The notes under the pieces: model-generated
Databases searched by the model: none
Seen by the model: only the letters and a program-made list of their open reading frames with translations
Told to the model about the DNA's origin: nothing
Program-made: the position numbers and the translations under genes
Part shown: positions 45,435-54,119 of the stretch, one piece after another
Layout of the letters: every line of letters starts with the position of its first letter
Numbering within the stretch: the first letter of the stretch is position 1
Source of the DNA: Bradyrhizobium canariense
Lineage (GTDB): Bacteria; Pseudomonadota; Alphaproteobacteria; Rhizobiales; Xanthobacteraceae
Assembly (NCBI RefSeq): GCF_900105125.1
Contig: NZ_LT629750.1
Span: forward strand, 2,666,001 to 2,730,000
Direction of reading: 5' to 3'
Length of the DNA: 64,000 nt

Positions 45435-46211
45435 ATGGATCTTCATTTGCGCGGCAAGCGCGTCCTGATCACCGGCGCGTCGAAGGGCATTGGCGCGGCC
45501 GCGGCCGAGGCCTTTGCCGAGGAAGGCTGCGATCTCCTGCTGGCTGCGCGCAGCGGCGATCAACTGAAAGCGCTTACCGAACGGCTGCGGTCGGCGCACC
45601 AGATCGACGCGTCAGCGCATGTCGTCGACCTGCGCAAACCCGAAGACATCGCCCGGCTCGCGCAAGCCGCCTCCGAGATCGATATCCTCGTCAACAATGC
45701 CGGCGACATTCCCGGCGGTTCGATCGACAAGATCGATGAAGCGACCTGGCGTCACGCCTGGGAGCTGAAGGTGTTCGGCTACATCAATCTCACGCGCGCC
45801 ATCTACGCGCAGATGAAGGCGCGCGGACATGGCGTCATCGTCAATGATATCGGCGCCGCCGGCGAAAAATTCGATGCCAATTATATCTGCGGCAGCGCCG
45901 GCAATGCTGCGCTGATGGCGTTCACCCGCGCGCTCGGCGGCAAGAGCCTCGCCGACAATATCCGGGTCGTCGGCATCAATCCCGGCCCGGTCGGTACCGA
46001 CCGCCATGTCACGCTGCTGAAGACCCGGGCGAAAAACCAGTTCGGCGACGAAAACCGCTACAAGGAGTTTCAAAAAGGTCTGCCGCTCGGCCGCCCCGCC
46101 CATGCGCGTGAGATCGGCGACCTCATGGCATTCCTTGCCTCCGACCGCTCCGGCTATACCTCGGGCGTGATCTACACCGTCGATGGTGGCATCAGCGCAG
46201 GCTGGGGTTAG
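45435..46211 (+). CDS. SDR family oxidoreductase
   Basis: A 258-residue short-chain dehydrogenase: ITGASKGIGAAAAEAF at the N-terminus, NNAGDIPGG, and the C-terminal YTVDGGISAGWG. The catalytic region is unusual: where YxxxK is expected the sequence reads NYICGSAGNAALMAF, so the lysine is not in the normal place. A small subgroup of SDRs annotated as short-chain dehydrogenases in rhizobia shares this. It is divergent from the tartrate-dehydrogenase-like gene (181-base gap). ATG 45435 with AAGAGAG upstream. The substrate is unknown. Confidence 0.82.
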   Translation: MDLHLRGKRVLITGASKGIGAAAAEAFAEEGCDLLLAARSGDQLKALTERLRSAHQIDASAHVVDLRKPEDIARLAQAASEIDILVNNAGDIPGGSIDKIDEATWRHAWELKVFGYINLTRAIYAQMKARGHGVIVNDIGAAGEKFDANYICGSAGNAALMAFTRALGGKSLADNIRVVGINPGPVGTDRHVTLLKTRAKNQFGDENRYKEFQKGLPLGRPAHAREIGDLMAFLASDRSGYTSGVIYTVDGGISAGWG

Positions 46212-46260
46212 CTCATCTGACCGCCGTCATTACGAGCGCAAACTCAACGCGGCCAAGGCC

Positions 46261-46365
46261 CCGTCATTCCGGGATGGTGCGTAGCACCAGACCCGGAATC
46301 TCGAGATTCTCCGATGTGCAATTGCACATCGTAGTTCGATGCTACGCATCGCCCCGGAATGACGG
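46261..46365. repeat. Extragenic palindromic element, family C, with internal extra palindrome
   Basis: A standard CCGTCATTCCGGGATGGTGC to GCCCCGGAATGACGG element. Its loop additionally contains the perfect palindrome GATGTGCAATTGCACATC (46313-46330), absent from the other copies. Confidence 0.8.
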
Positions 46366-46372
46366 TGAAACT

Positions 46373-47218
46373 TTAAATCCGCTCCACCAACTGCCGGATC
46401 AGCGTCGTAATCCTCCCCTTCGCCGCCATCATTTCATGCATGATGGTGAAATGATCGGCACCGGGGATCTCCTCATAGGTCACGGGCAAACCGTATCTGG
46501 CGCGATGACCGGCGAAATCGGCGGTCTGTTTGCGCAACAGTGGCAACTCCGCGCTGCCGACGACCAGTGACAGCGGTTTCATTGGACCATCGGCTTGCAT
46601 GATCGGCGAATTGCGGCACGACATCGCCTCATCCAGCCCGAGCTTGACGTTGAGATAGCTGTGGCGGATCGGCTCGAGATCGTAGATGCCTGATATCGCC
46701 ATTCCCGCCCTCACCTTCGGATGCGACAGCGCCATCGATGTCAGATGTCCGCCAGCCGACCATCCGGACACCACGATCCCGCTCGCCGCAGCGCCGAGCG
46801 CGGGCAATTGTCCGGTGAGATAATCGATGCCCGCGTGGATCTCGGCAACGATCTGGTCGAGCGTTGCGTCCGGCGCCAACGTATAGCCGATCAGCGCGAC
46901 ATTGATGCCATGCGCCATCGAACCTTCGGCGAAGATCGTGAAGACCTCCTTCGATCGGTGCTGCCAATAACCGCCATGGATGAACAACAGCGTCGGCGCG
47001 TTCTCCGCGGCTTTCAGGAAATCAATCCGGTTACGCTCGCGCGGGCCATATCTGAGGTCGAGATGGCCAGCGTGCCGCTTGCGCACATCGCCAGAACGCT
47101 GCTCCCAGCCGGTGACCAGTTCGGTGCTTCCGGCCACCGCCATGCTGTTGTTGAGGCCAAGGTCGCGATCTTCCTGGCTCATTTTGCGCCAGTCGGGCGC
47201 GTCGAACGGCGTCGTCAT
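46373..47218 (-). CDS. Alpha/beta hydrolase, arylformamidase-like
   Basis: A 281-residue hydrolase. The oxyanion motif LFIHGGYWQHRSK and the nucleophile elbow VSGWSAGGHLTSMAL are those of kynurenine formamidase/arylformamidase-like esterases. The catalytic His is in PGADHFTIMHEMMA. Such enzymes split N-formylkynurenine or related small esters and amides. It is divergent from an amidase gene with 91 bases between the starts, so the pair may be coregulated and act on related N-acyl substrates. ATG 47218 has CGGAGC before it. Confidence 0.85.
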   Translation of the reverse strand: MTTPFDAPDWRKMSQEDRDLGLNNSMAVAGSTELVTGWEQRSGDVRKRHAGHLDLRYGPRERNRIDFLKAAENAPTLLFIHGGYWQHRSKEVFTIFAEGSMAHGINVALIGYTLAPDATLDQIVAEIHAGIDYLTGQLPALGAAASGIVVSGWSAGGHLTSMALSHPKVRAGMAISGIYDLEPIRHSYLNVKLGLDEAMSCRNSPIMQADGPMKPLSLVVGSAELPLLRKQTADFAGHRARYGLPVTYEEIPGADHFTIMHEMMAAKGRITTLIRQLVERI

Positions 47219-47309
47219 ATGCAAAAGCTCCGATAGTGACCAACGTTGCCACCCTGCCGGAAAATGTTCTACAGCACCACCCAATAGGCTGCACGAACGG
47301 GAGAGCTAC

Positions 47310-48731
47310 GTGGCAGATCAGGGATTGGTTCGGGAAACGGCGTGTGCCGTCGTCGACAAACTGAATTCGGGCGAAGTCACGCCGCTCGATCTGCTCGACG
47401 TGCTGGAAAAGCGGATCGCGGAAGTCGACGACAGGGTCAACGCGCTGCCGACATTGTGCTTCGACCGCGCCCGTGCGCACGCCAAAACCTTGATGAAAAA
47501 ACCTGCCGGCGATCGCGGCCTGCTCGCGGGCCTGCCGATCCCGATCAAGGATCTGACCAATGTCGAGGGCGTGCTGACAACACAGGGTTCTCCGATCTAC
47601 CGGAATAACGTTCCGGCACGCTCGGACATTCTGGTCGAACATCTCGAAAACAATGGCGGCATTATTTACGCCAAATCGAATACGCCGGAGTTCGGCGCCG
47701 GCGCCAACACCTTCAACGAAGTCTTTGGCGCAACGCGCAACCCCTGGGACACGTCACGATCCGCGGCCGGCTCTTCGGGCGGCGCAGCCGTGGCGCTCGC
47801 AACCGGCACGGCGTGGCTCGCCCACGGCTCCGACATGGGCGGTTCGCTGCGCAACCCCGCGAGTTTCTGCGGCGTCGTCGGCATGCGGCCGAGCATCGGC
47901 CGGGTCGCGCATAGCCCCGCCTTCAAGATCGATCGCAATCTGACGGTGCACGGCCCAATGGCCCGCAATGTCGAGGATCTTGCGCTATTGCTCGATGCGA
48001 TGAGCGGCGAACATCCGGCCGACCCGTTGTCGCTGCCATTGTTGCCGACGTCCTTCCTGTCGGCCGCGCGATCCGGAAAGAAGCCAAAACGCATCGCCTA
48101 TTCGCCCGATCTCGGCATCACGCCGGTTGACCCTGAAGTCGCCGCCATCACCCGCAAGGCCGCGGAGCGTTTCGCCGAGGCCGGCGCGATCGTGGAAGAA
48201 GCGCATCCCGACCTGCGCGAGGCCCACGAATGTTTCCATGTGCTGCGCGCCTTTGATTTCGCGATCAGCAAGGCGGCCCTGCTGCGCAGCAAACGTGACC
48301 AGCTCAAGCCCGAGGTGATCTGGAATATCGAGGAAGGCCTCAAGCTGACGGTCGAGCAGATCGAGCGCGCGGAAGCGCAGCGGGTCGCGATGAGCGCACG
48401 CACGCTCGAATTCTTCAACACCTATGATCTCTTGCTCGCACCCGCGACCATCGTCCCTCCATTCCCCGTCGAAAACCGCTACGTCGCCGAATGCGCCGGC
48501 AAGAAGTTCGACAATTATGTCGAATGGCTCGGCATCGTCTACGCGATCACGCTGGTGTGCTGCCCGGCATTGTCATTGCCGTGCGGCTTCACCGCTTCAG
48601 GCCTGCCGGTCGGACTCCAGGTGGTGGCGCCGCCGCGTGGCGACGCACAGCTTCTCGCCGGCGCAAAGGTGCTGGAAGACATTCTGGGCGTGCGTGGCAC
48701 GACGCCGATTGATCCGAGGGCGCCAAAGTAA
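47310..48731 (+). CDS. Amidase (amidase-signature family)
   Basis: A 473-residue amidase-signature hydrolase. The Ser-cisSer-Lys triad is visible as Lys in LPIPIKDLTNV, the cis-Ser in SAAGSSGGAAVALA, and the nucleophile Ser in GSDMGGSLRNPASF. The C-terminal LSLPCGFTASGLPVGLQVV is standard. The start is GTG at 47310, with GGGAGAG 5 bases upstream. The open frame reaches back to 46980 over the divergent gene, but that part is the antisense of the hydrolase. No signal peptide, so cytoplasmic. The substrate is not predictable. Confidence 0.9.
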   Translation: MADQGLVRETACAVVDKLNSGEVTPLDLLDVLEKRIAEVDDRVNALPTLCFDRARAHAKTLMKKPAGDRGLLAGLPIPIKDLTNVEGVLTTQGSPIYRNNVPARSDILVEHLENNGGIIYAKSNTPEFGAGANTFNEVFGATRNPWDTSRSAAGSSGGAAVALATGTAWLAHGSDMGGSLRNPASFCGVVGMRPSIGRVAHSPAFKIDRNLTVHGPMARNVEDLALLLDAMSGEHPADPLSLPLLPTSFLSAARSGKKPKRIAYSPDLGITPVDPEVAAITRKAAERFAEAGAIVEEAHPDLREAHECFHVLRAFDFAISKAALLRSKRDQLKPEVIWNIEEGLKLTVEQIERAEAQRVAMSARTLEFFNTYDLLLAPATIVPPFPVENRYVAECAGKKFDNYVEWLGIVYAITLVCCPALSLPCGFTASGLPVGLQVVAPPRGDAQLLAGAKVLEDILGVRGTTPIDPRAPK

Positions 48732-48764
48732 CGCCCGACTGGCCGCGATCTGAACGCTAGACTG

Positions 48765-49403
48765 TCATGGACGCGCGGCCCCGGCCGCTTTGATTGCAGC
48801 CGACAGCGCCAATTTGGTCTGTTCTACGATATCCTCGACCAGTTCCTCTCGGCTGACGTTGGCAGCCTGTCCGGTGAGCAGCCCCTGCTCCGCCAACATC
48901 ACTACCCCGTGTAACGCGGCCCAGATGATCAGGGCGTGCCGTTCGCGTAACAACCCGACCGCCGGAGCTTCCATAGCCTCGAGGAGGAGCTCGAAAGTTT
49001 CCGATGCCGCAGTATGAAGTTCGCTGTCTTTTGACGCACAGGCCATGGTTCGGGAAGCAAACATCAAGCGGTAGATTCCGTTGCGGCGAAGACCGAACTC
49101 CAAGGTGGCGCGCGCGATACGTGACAACTTTGAGCGCTTCGATGGCCTGCTGACGGACTCGCGAAGGACTGCGTTGAACTGGCGGAACGCCTCAGCAGTA
49201 ACCGCCGCAAGCAAGGCCTCGCGGTCGGCGAAATGCCGGTACGGTGCCGGTTGTGAAACACCAAGATTCTTCGCTAAGGCCTTGATGCTGATGGCTTCCG
49301 GTCCCCCTCGCTCCGCTTCCTGGAGCGCGGCCCGAACCAGAGCATCCCGGAGATCTCCGTGGTGGTAGGCATTGAGCGATTTGCGGGCGGGTTGAGGCGA
49401 CAT
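48765..49403 (-). CDS. TetR/AcrR family transcriptional regulator
   Basis: A 212-residue TetR repressor. The helix-turn-helix ISIKALAKNLGVSQPAPYRHF is at about residues 38-58. The C-terminal part fits the WHG-type ligand domain (LRRNGIYRLMFASR). It is divergent from the ferredoxin-P450 pair. An imperfect palindrome overlaps a promoter-like sequence for those genes, so it probably represses them and itself until a substrate is present. Confidence 0.9.
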   Translation of the reverse strand: MSPQPARKSLNAYHHGDLRDALVRAALQEAERGGPEAISIKALAKNLGVSQPAPYRHFADREALLAAVTAEAFRQFNAVLRESVSRPSKRSKLSRIARATLEFGLRRNGIYRLMFASRTMACASKDSELHTAASETFELLLEAMEAPAVGLLRERHALIIWAALHGVVMLAEQGLLTGQAANVSREELVEDIVEQTKLALSAAIKAAGAARP

Positions 49404-49431
49404 CTAATGCGGTAAATCCATTATTTTTCAC

Positions 49432-49470
49432 TTGACGCACAAGCTCGGCACGAATGTAATATGCTATAAC
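49432..49470 (+). promoter_or_regulatory. Putative promoter and TetR operator for ferredoxin-P450 genes
   Basis: TTGACG (49432-49437) and TGTAAT (49455-49460) are 17 bases apart, a plausible sigma-70 promoter. The imperfect palindrome GTAATATGCTATAAC (49456-49470; GTnATA...TATnAC) overlaps the -10 and start region, a usual place for TetR operators. Confidence 0.5.
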
Positions 49471-49565
49471 TTAGGGGCGCAGCCAATAGCCCCGTGCCAT
49501 CAAGGTAAAAATGAGGGACGCCATACCCGCGGGCTAAAGCGCGCGGAACCAAGGGAATGCTTGTG

Positions 49566-49775
49566 ATGCCAGGAAAGCTCAAAATACACGTCGACCAGGA
49601 CAAGTGTCAGGGACATGCGCGTTGCAAGTCGCTGGCGCCCGAGCTGTTCGAACTCGATGAATTCGGCAACGCGCACGAAGTGGGCGATGGCACGGTGCCA
49701 GCAGGACTGGAAGACAAGGCGTGGCTCGCCCAGACCAATTGTCCGGAGATCGCGATCGAAGTGACTGAGGAATAG
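49566..49775 (+). CDS. P450-associated 3Fe-4S ferredoxin, CxxHxxC type
   Basis: A 69-residue ferredoxin. The cluster ligands are Cys14, Cys20 and Cys59 (CQGHARC ... NCP), and the position of the second Cys is His17. This CxxHxxC...CP pattern is typical of 3Fe-4S ferredoxins next to bacterial P450 genes, for example in mycobacteria and Rhodopseudomonas. ATG 49566 is chosen since AAGGGA is about 10 bases upstream; ATG 49557 is too close. The P450 gene follows after 63 bases. No ferredoxin reductase gene is nearby. Confidence 0.9.
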   Translation: MPGKLKIHVDQDKCQGHARCKSLAPELFELDEFGNAHEVGDGTVPAGLEDKAWLAQTNCPEIAIEVTEE

Positions 49776-49838
49776 ACCGCGCCTGAAAGATCAGGCCGCG
49801 TTTCAGTTGAGCGAATGAAACCAGAGGAATTTGCCCTG

Positions 49839-51059
49839 ATGTCCGATTCCACGAGCGCAACGCCCGAACATCCCCCGGTCAGCGATTGGGTTCACGATTT
49901 CGATCACACCGATCCACGCTGGACCGAGAATCCGTTTCCGATCTGGGAGCAACTGCGGTCAGAATCGCCTGTCGTCCACACCAACCGTTTCCTGGGCTGC
50001 TACCTGCCGACCACCTATGAGGCGGTCAAGGAGATCGCCTACGACACCGAGCATTTCTCCTCGCGCCGCGTGATCGTGCGCGACATCCGGCCCAAAATCA
50101 CCAATACGGCGCCGCCGATCACTTCCGACCCGCCCGAGCACAAGCCCGCCAAGCAATTGCTGCTGCCGCCGTTCACGCCCGACGCCATGAAAAAGCTGGA
50201 GCCGCGGGTACGTGCCATCTGCAACGAGTTGATCGACGAATTTATCGCGGACGGGAAATGCGACGCCGCGGCGCGCTATACCCGGCACATTCCGGTTCGC
50301 GCGATCGCCCATATGCTCGGGATTCCAGAGCAGGACGGCGACCTCTTCATCAAATGGATTCACGAGATCCTGGAGCTTGGCATCAAGGACGACGATGTCT
50401 TGATGCGGGCGGTCCACGAGATGACCGCCTACTTCGCCGGTCATATCGAACATCGCAAGCAAAACCCGACCGACGACCTGATCTCGACGCTGATGAATGC
50501 CCGGGACAAGGATGGCCAGCCGCTATCCGACATGCACGTGCTGGGTTCGCTGCGGCTGCTTTTGATCGCCGGCATCGACACCACCTGGAGCGCCATCGGC
50601 TCCTCGCTGTGGCATCTGGCAAAGACGCCGGCGGATCGCGCACGCCTGATCGCGGAGCCGGCATTGATGCCGACCGCCATCGAGGAATTGCTGCGCGCTT
50701 ACGCGCCGGTGACGATGGCCCGCGAGGTGATGAAGGAAACGGTCATCAGCGGCTGCCCGGTCAAGCCGGGCAACATGGTGCTGCTGTCGTTTCCGGCCGC
50801 CAATCGCGATCCCGCGATGTTTCAGGATGCTGACAAGGTCGTGATCGATCGTAAGGAAAACCGCCATGCCGCGTTCGGCCTGGGGATTCACCGCTGCGTC
50901 GGCTCCAACCTCGCCCGCATGGAAATGACGGTTGCGATCGAGGAATGGCTGAAGCGCATTCCGGATTTCCGGCTGGATCCGGCCGGTCAGGTTGCCTGGT
51001 CGGAAGGCACCGTGCGCGGACCGCGGCGACTGCCGATCTTGTTTGGAAACGCCGGCTGA
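49839..51059 (+). CDS. Cytochrome P450
   Basis: A 406-residue soluble class I P450 monooxygenase. The I-helix oxygen-activation motif is AGIDTTWSAI, the K-helix ExxR is in EELLRAYAP, and the heme loop AFGLGIHRCVGSNLARME carries the cysteine ligand. The N-terminus has no membrane anchor. It receives electrons from the adjacent ferredoxin. ATG 49839 is preferred because AGAGGAA precedes it; ATG 49815 is in frame. TetR control suggests an inducible xenobiotic or natural-product substrate. The CYP family cannot be assigned by eye. Confidence 0.95.
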   Translation: MSDSTSATPEHPPVSDWVHDFDHTDPRWTENPFPIWEQLRSESPVVHTNRFLGCYLPTTYEAVKEIAYDTEHFSSRRVIVRDIRPKITNTAPPITSDPPEHKPAKQLLLPPFTPDAMKKLEPRVRAICNELIDEFIADGKCDAAARYTRHIPVRAIAHMLGIPEQDGDLFIKWIHEILELGIKDDDVLMRAVHEMTAYFAGHIEHRKQNPTDDLISTLMNARDKDGQPLSDMHVLGSLRLLLIAGIDTTWSAIGSSLWHLAKTPADRARLIAEPALMPTAIEELLRAYAPVTMAREVMKETVISGCPVKPGNMVLLSFPAANRDPAMFQDADKVVIDRKENRHAAFGLGIHRCVGSNLARMEMTVAIEEWLKRIPDFRLDPAGQVAWSEGTVRGPRRLPILFGNAG

Positions 51060-51128
51060 ACTCCCCTGATGCGGCACCGGCGAAGGAGGGTTATATCTAG
51101 CTAGCCGGGTTCACGATCTGAGCGAGAT

Positions 51129-51794
51129 ATGACCGACGACAACGACCAGCCTCCGACCAGCAAGCTCACGCGCAGCAAGGAACGCTGGGCGCGCGAGGGC
51201 CGCTTCCTCACCGGCAAGACCGCCCGGCCGGAAGAGCAACGCTTGCCGCCGGGACAGCATCTGACCCGGGACTGGCCCGTCCTTGACCTCGGCCTGATGC
51301 CGCGCATTTCGCGCGAGCGCTGGCGCCTCGACGTGTATGGCGCGGTTGCCAATTCCATCTTCTGGAATTGGGCTGAGTTCACCGCGCAGCCGCAGGCGCA
51401 ATTCCTGTCCGACATTCATTGCGTCACCACATGGTCGCGCTACGATAATCGATGGGAAGGATTGGCAACCCGCGATCTGCTGATGGCCTGCCAGCCGCGC
51501 GACGAAGCACGGTTCGTCGTGCTGCACTCTCATGACGGCTATACCACCAATCTTGCCCTGGAAGATTTTGCCGCCGAAGACGCCCTGCTCGCCCATAGCT
51601 GGTCCGGCCAACCGCTCGAAGAAGAGCACGGCGGCCCGGTGCGGCTGGTAGTGCCGCATCTTTATTTCTGGAAAAGCGCCAAATGGCTGCAGAGCATCGA
51701 ATTCCTCGGTGAAGATGCGCCAGGCTATTGGGAAGTTCGCGGCTATCATCACCGCGGCGATCCGTGGCAGGAACAACGTTATTCCGGCGACTGA
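51129..51794 (+). CDS. Sulfite-oxidase-like molybdopterin oxidoreductase
   Basis: A 221-residue protein made up of one oxidoreductase molybdopterin-binding domain. The cofactor cysteine is in SDIHCVTTWSRYDNRWEG, and RLVVPHLYFWKSAKWL is a conserved block of YedY/sulfite-oxidase-like proteins. No Tat or Sec signal is present, unlike YedY (MsrP), so it should be cytoplasmic. The physiological partner is unknown; the class is often annotated as sulfite oxidase-like. It follows the P450 gene after 69 bases on the same strand. Confidence 0.88.
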   Translation: MTDDNDQPPTSKLTRSKERWAREGRFLTGKTARPEEQRLPPGQHLTRDWPVLDLGLMPRISRERWRLDVYGAVANSIFWNWAEFTAQPQAQFLSDIHCVTTWSRYDNRWEGLATRDLLMACQPRDEARFVVLHSHDGYTTNLALEDFAAEDALLAHSWSGQPLEEEHGGPVRLVVPHLYFWKSAKWLQSIEFLGEDAPGYWEVRGYHHRGDPWQEQRYSGD

Positions 51795-51823
51795 AAGTGC
51801 CGCGCTAGATCTTTGGTTTGACA

Positions 51824-51865
51824 CGTTTTCTTCACGCGAACTGGTATCCACTTCGCTCGAAAACG
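51824..51865. repeat. Degenerate rhizobial intergenic palindrome
   Basis: CGTTTTC (51824-51830) and GAAAACG (51859-51865) enclose TTCACGCGAACTGG and CCACTTCGCTC. It is a decayed copy of a widespread Bradyrhizobium-type intergenic element. Confidence 0.6.
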
Positions 51866-51886
51866 GGACCCTAATGGAGAACAGCC

Positions 51887-53110
51887 GTGCCGCATGAACG
51901 CTTTCAATTCACGGGCTCGGAAGGCCAGCAACTGGCCGCGGCTCTGGATACGCCGGACGGCGCCATTCATGCTTACGCGCTGTTCGCCCACTGCTTCACC
52001 TGTGGCAAGGACGTGCTCGCTGCCAAGCGCATCGCCGTCGCCCTGGCTGCAAAAGGCATCGCGGTGCTGCGGTTCGACTTCACCGGCCTTGGTTCCAGCG
52101 AGGGCGATTTCGCCAATTCGACATTTTCATCGAACGTCGCCGATCTCGTCCGCGCGGCCGATCATCTGCGGCAGACCCGCAAGGCGCCGGCGATCCTGAT
52201 CGGTCACAGCCTTGGCGGCGCCGCGATCCTGGCAGCCGCAGAGCACATTCCAGATGCCAAGGCGGTCGTCACCATCGCCGCTCCTTCCGATCCCGCGCAC
52301 GTCACCAGCTTGTTCAAGGATAGCGTCGAGGACATCCGCAAGCTTGGAACGGTGGAAGTCTCACTCGCCGGGCGGCCGTTCAGGATCAAGCGCGAATTTC
52401 TTGACGACATCGCCGAGCATGGCCTGATGGCGCATGTCGCAAAGCTGCACAAGGCGCTGCTGATCATGCATGCGCCAGCCGACGACACCGTCAGTATCGA
52501 CAACGCGACCAAAATTTTCGTCACGGCCAAACATCCCAAGAGCTTTGTCTCGCTGGCCGACTCCGATCATTTGCTGACCGGCAAACGAGACGCGGCCTAT
52601 GTCGCCGATGTCATTGCCGCCTGGGCGGAGCGTTATATCGATCCCGTTACGACGGAAGCGGCAGCCGACCTCGGCGAAGCGCCGCGCAATGTCGTCGTAC
52701 GCGAGACCCGCAACGGCAAGTTCCAGCAGACGGTCACCGTGGGACCGCATCAGATGCTGGCCGACGAGCCCGTTGCGGCCGGCGGCGAGGACAGCGGCGC
52801 CGGGCCTTATGACTTCGTGCTGGCCGGCCTCGGTGCCTGCACATCGATGACCATGCGCCTGTATGCCGACCGCAAGTCGCTGCCGCTCGAGCGCACAACA
52901 GTGACGCTGATGCACAGCAAGATTTATGCAGAAGATTGCGCAGAGTGCGAAACCAAGGCCGGCATGCTCGACCAGATCGAGCGGGTCATCACCATGGAAG
53001 GTCCGCTCGACGCCGAACAGCGAAAGAAACTGATGGAAATCGCCGACAAATGTCCGGTGCACCGCACCCTGACATCGGAGATTCATATCGTGACCAAAGC
53101 GGCGGATTGA
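51887..53110 (+). CDS. Alpha/beta hydrolase-OsmC fusion protein
   Basis: A 407-residue two-domain protein. The N-terminal hydrolase (about 1-255) has the elbow IGHSLGGAAIL with nucleophile Ser, catalytic Asp near HAPADDTV, and His in LADSDHLLTG. The C-terminal OsmC-like domain (about 270-407) has redox cysteines in LAGLGACTSMTMRLYAD and DKCPVHRTL. OsmC/Ohr proteins reduce organic hydroperoxides by thiol chemistry; the hydrolase may first free the acyl peroxide. The fusion is known in proteobacteria. The start is GTG at 51887 with TGGAGA 7 bases before it. Confidence 0.9.
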   Translation: MPHERFQFTGSEGQQLAAALDTPDGAIHAYALFAHCFTCGKDVLAAKRIAVALAAKGIAVLRFDFTGLGSSEGDFANSTFSSNVADLVRAADHLRQTRKAPAILIGHSLGGAAILAAAEHIPDAKAVVTIAAPSDPAHVTSLFKDSVEDIRKLGTVEVSLAGRPFRIKREFLDDIAEHGLMAHVAKLHKALLIMHAPADDTVSIDNATKIFVTAKHPKSFVSLADSDHLLTGKRDAAYVADVIAAWAERYIDPVTTEAAADLGEAPRNVVVRETRNGKFQQTVTVGPHQMLADEPVAAGGEDSGAGPYDFVLAGLGACTSMTMRLYADRKSLPLERTTVTLMHSKIYAEDCAECETKAGMLDQIERVITMEGPLDAEQRKKLMEIADKCPVHRTLTSEIHIVTKAAD

Positions 53111-53155
53111 CGAACAGTCGAGCCGGCGTATCATCGGTTTTGTGAGGAGATGCCC

Positions 53156-54109
53156 ATGCCTGCAGTGGCGCGCGTCGATCCGAAAACCGTTTTTTCAGCG
53201 CAGGAATGGAGCCGGTTGACGTCCCGCAGCTCGCTGCGGGGCATGTGGCTCGTGGCGCATGCCTGGGGCACCATTGCCGCGGCCATCGCGCTCGTCGCGC
53301 TGTGGCCGAATCCGCTGACATGGCTGATCGCCGTGATGATTGTCGGCACGCGGCAGCTCGGGCTCGCGATCCTGATGCATGAAGCAGCCCATGGCGGGCT
53401 TCACAGCAACAAGGCCATCAACGAATGGGTTGGCCAATGGCTGTGCGCGGTGCCCGTGGGCGCCGATCTCGGCAGCTATCGCTCCTATCATCTGCAGCAC
53501 CACAAATTTACGCAGCAGCCGGAGGATCCCGATCTGTCATTGTCGGCGCCGTTCCCGATCACCAAAGACAGCTACACGCGCAAGGCGATCCGCGATCTGA
53601 CCGGGCAGACATTCGTGAAACAGCGGCTGCCATTGTTCCTCTCGCTGTTCAGGCGCGACGACAGGGATGCGCCGGTCTCCCATGAGAGCTTCGTGTCAAC
53701 CGGCCGCGACAAGATGGTTCGTTTTCTCGGGCTCAACGCCCTGCTGTTCGCGCTGTTCTGGCTGGCGGGCACGGGTATCTGGTATTGGGCGGTGTGGCTT
53801 GTTGCGATGGCGACGTGGCTATCGCTGGTCACGCGTATCAGAAACATCGCCGAACACGCCTGCACCTCCACCGGCGAAGACCCGTTCAGTCACGCCCGCA
53901 CGACGCTCGCCAACCCGATCGAGCGGCTGTTGATCGCGCCCTATTGGGTGAACTATCACGCCGAGCATCATCTTTTCATGTATCTGCCATGCTACCGGCT
54001 TCCCGAAGCGCATCGGCTGCTGGTCGAGAAAGGCTTGATCCAGCGGATGGAAGTGCGCCCCGGATATCTCGACGTGATGCGGCTGGCGACGTCGAGCCAG
54101 CAAACCTGA
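53156..54109 (+). CDS. Fatty acid desaturase family membrane protein
   Basis: A 317-residue di-iron membrane desaturase/hydroxylase. Three histidine boxes are visible: HEAAHGGLH, HLQHHKF and HAEHHLF, plus about four TM helices (e.g. WGTIAAAIALVALWP). It inserts a double bond or hydroxyl in an acyl chain at the cytoplasmic membrane, needing an electron donor. ATG 53156 is chosen because GAGGAG is 6 bases upstream; ATG 53150 is too close. It converges on the YeeE gene with 10 bases between the stops. Confidence 0.9.
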   Translation: MPAVARVDPKTVFSAQEWSRLTSRSSLRGMWLVAHAWGTIAAAIALVALWPNPLTWLIAVMIVGTRQLGLAILMHEAAHGGLHSNKAINEWVGQWLCAVPVGADLGSYRSYHLQHHKFTQQPEDPDLSLSAPFPITKDSYTRKAIRDLTGQTFVKQRLPLFLSLFRRDDRDAPVSHESFVSTGRDKMVRFLGLNALLFALFWLAGTGIWYWAVWLVAMATWLSLVTRIRNIAEHACTSTGEDPFSHARTTLANPIERLLIAPYWVNYHAEHHLFMYLPCYRLPEAHRLLVEKGLIQRMEVRPGYLDVMRLATSSQQT

Positions 54110-54119
54110 TCGCGCAATT

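Noticed and set aside
46980..47309. 110-codon upstream extension of the amidase frame
   Set aside because: It is antisense to the arylformamidase-like gene and lacks a ribosome site. GTG 47310 with GGGAGAG is the better start.
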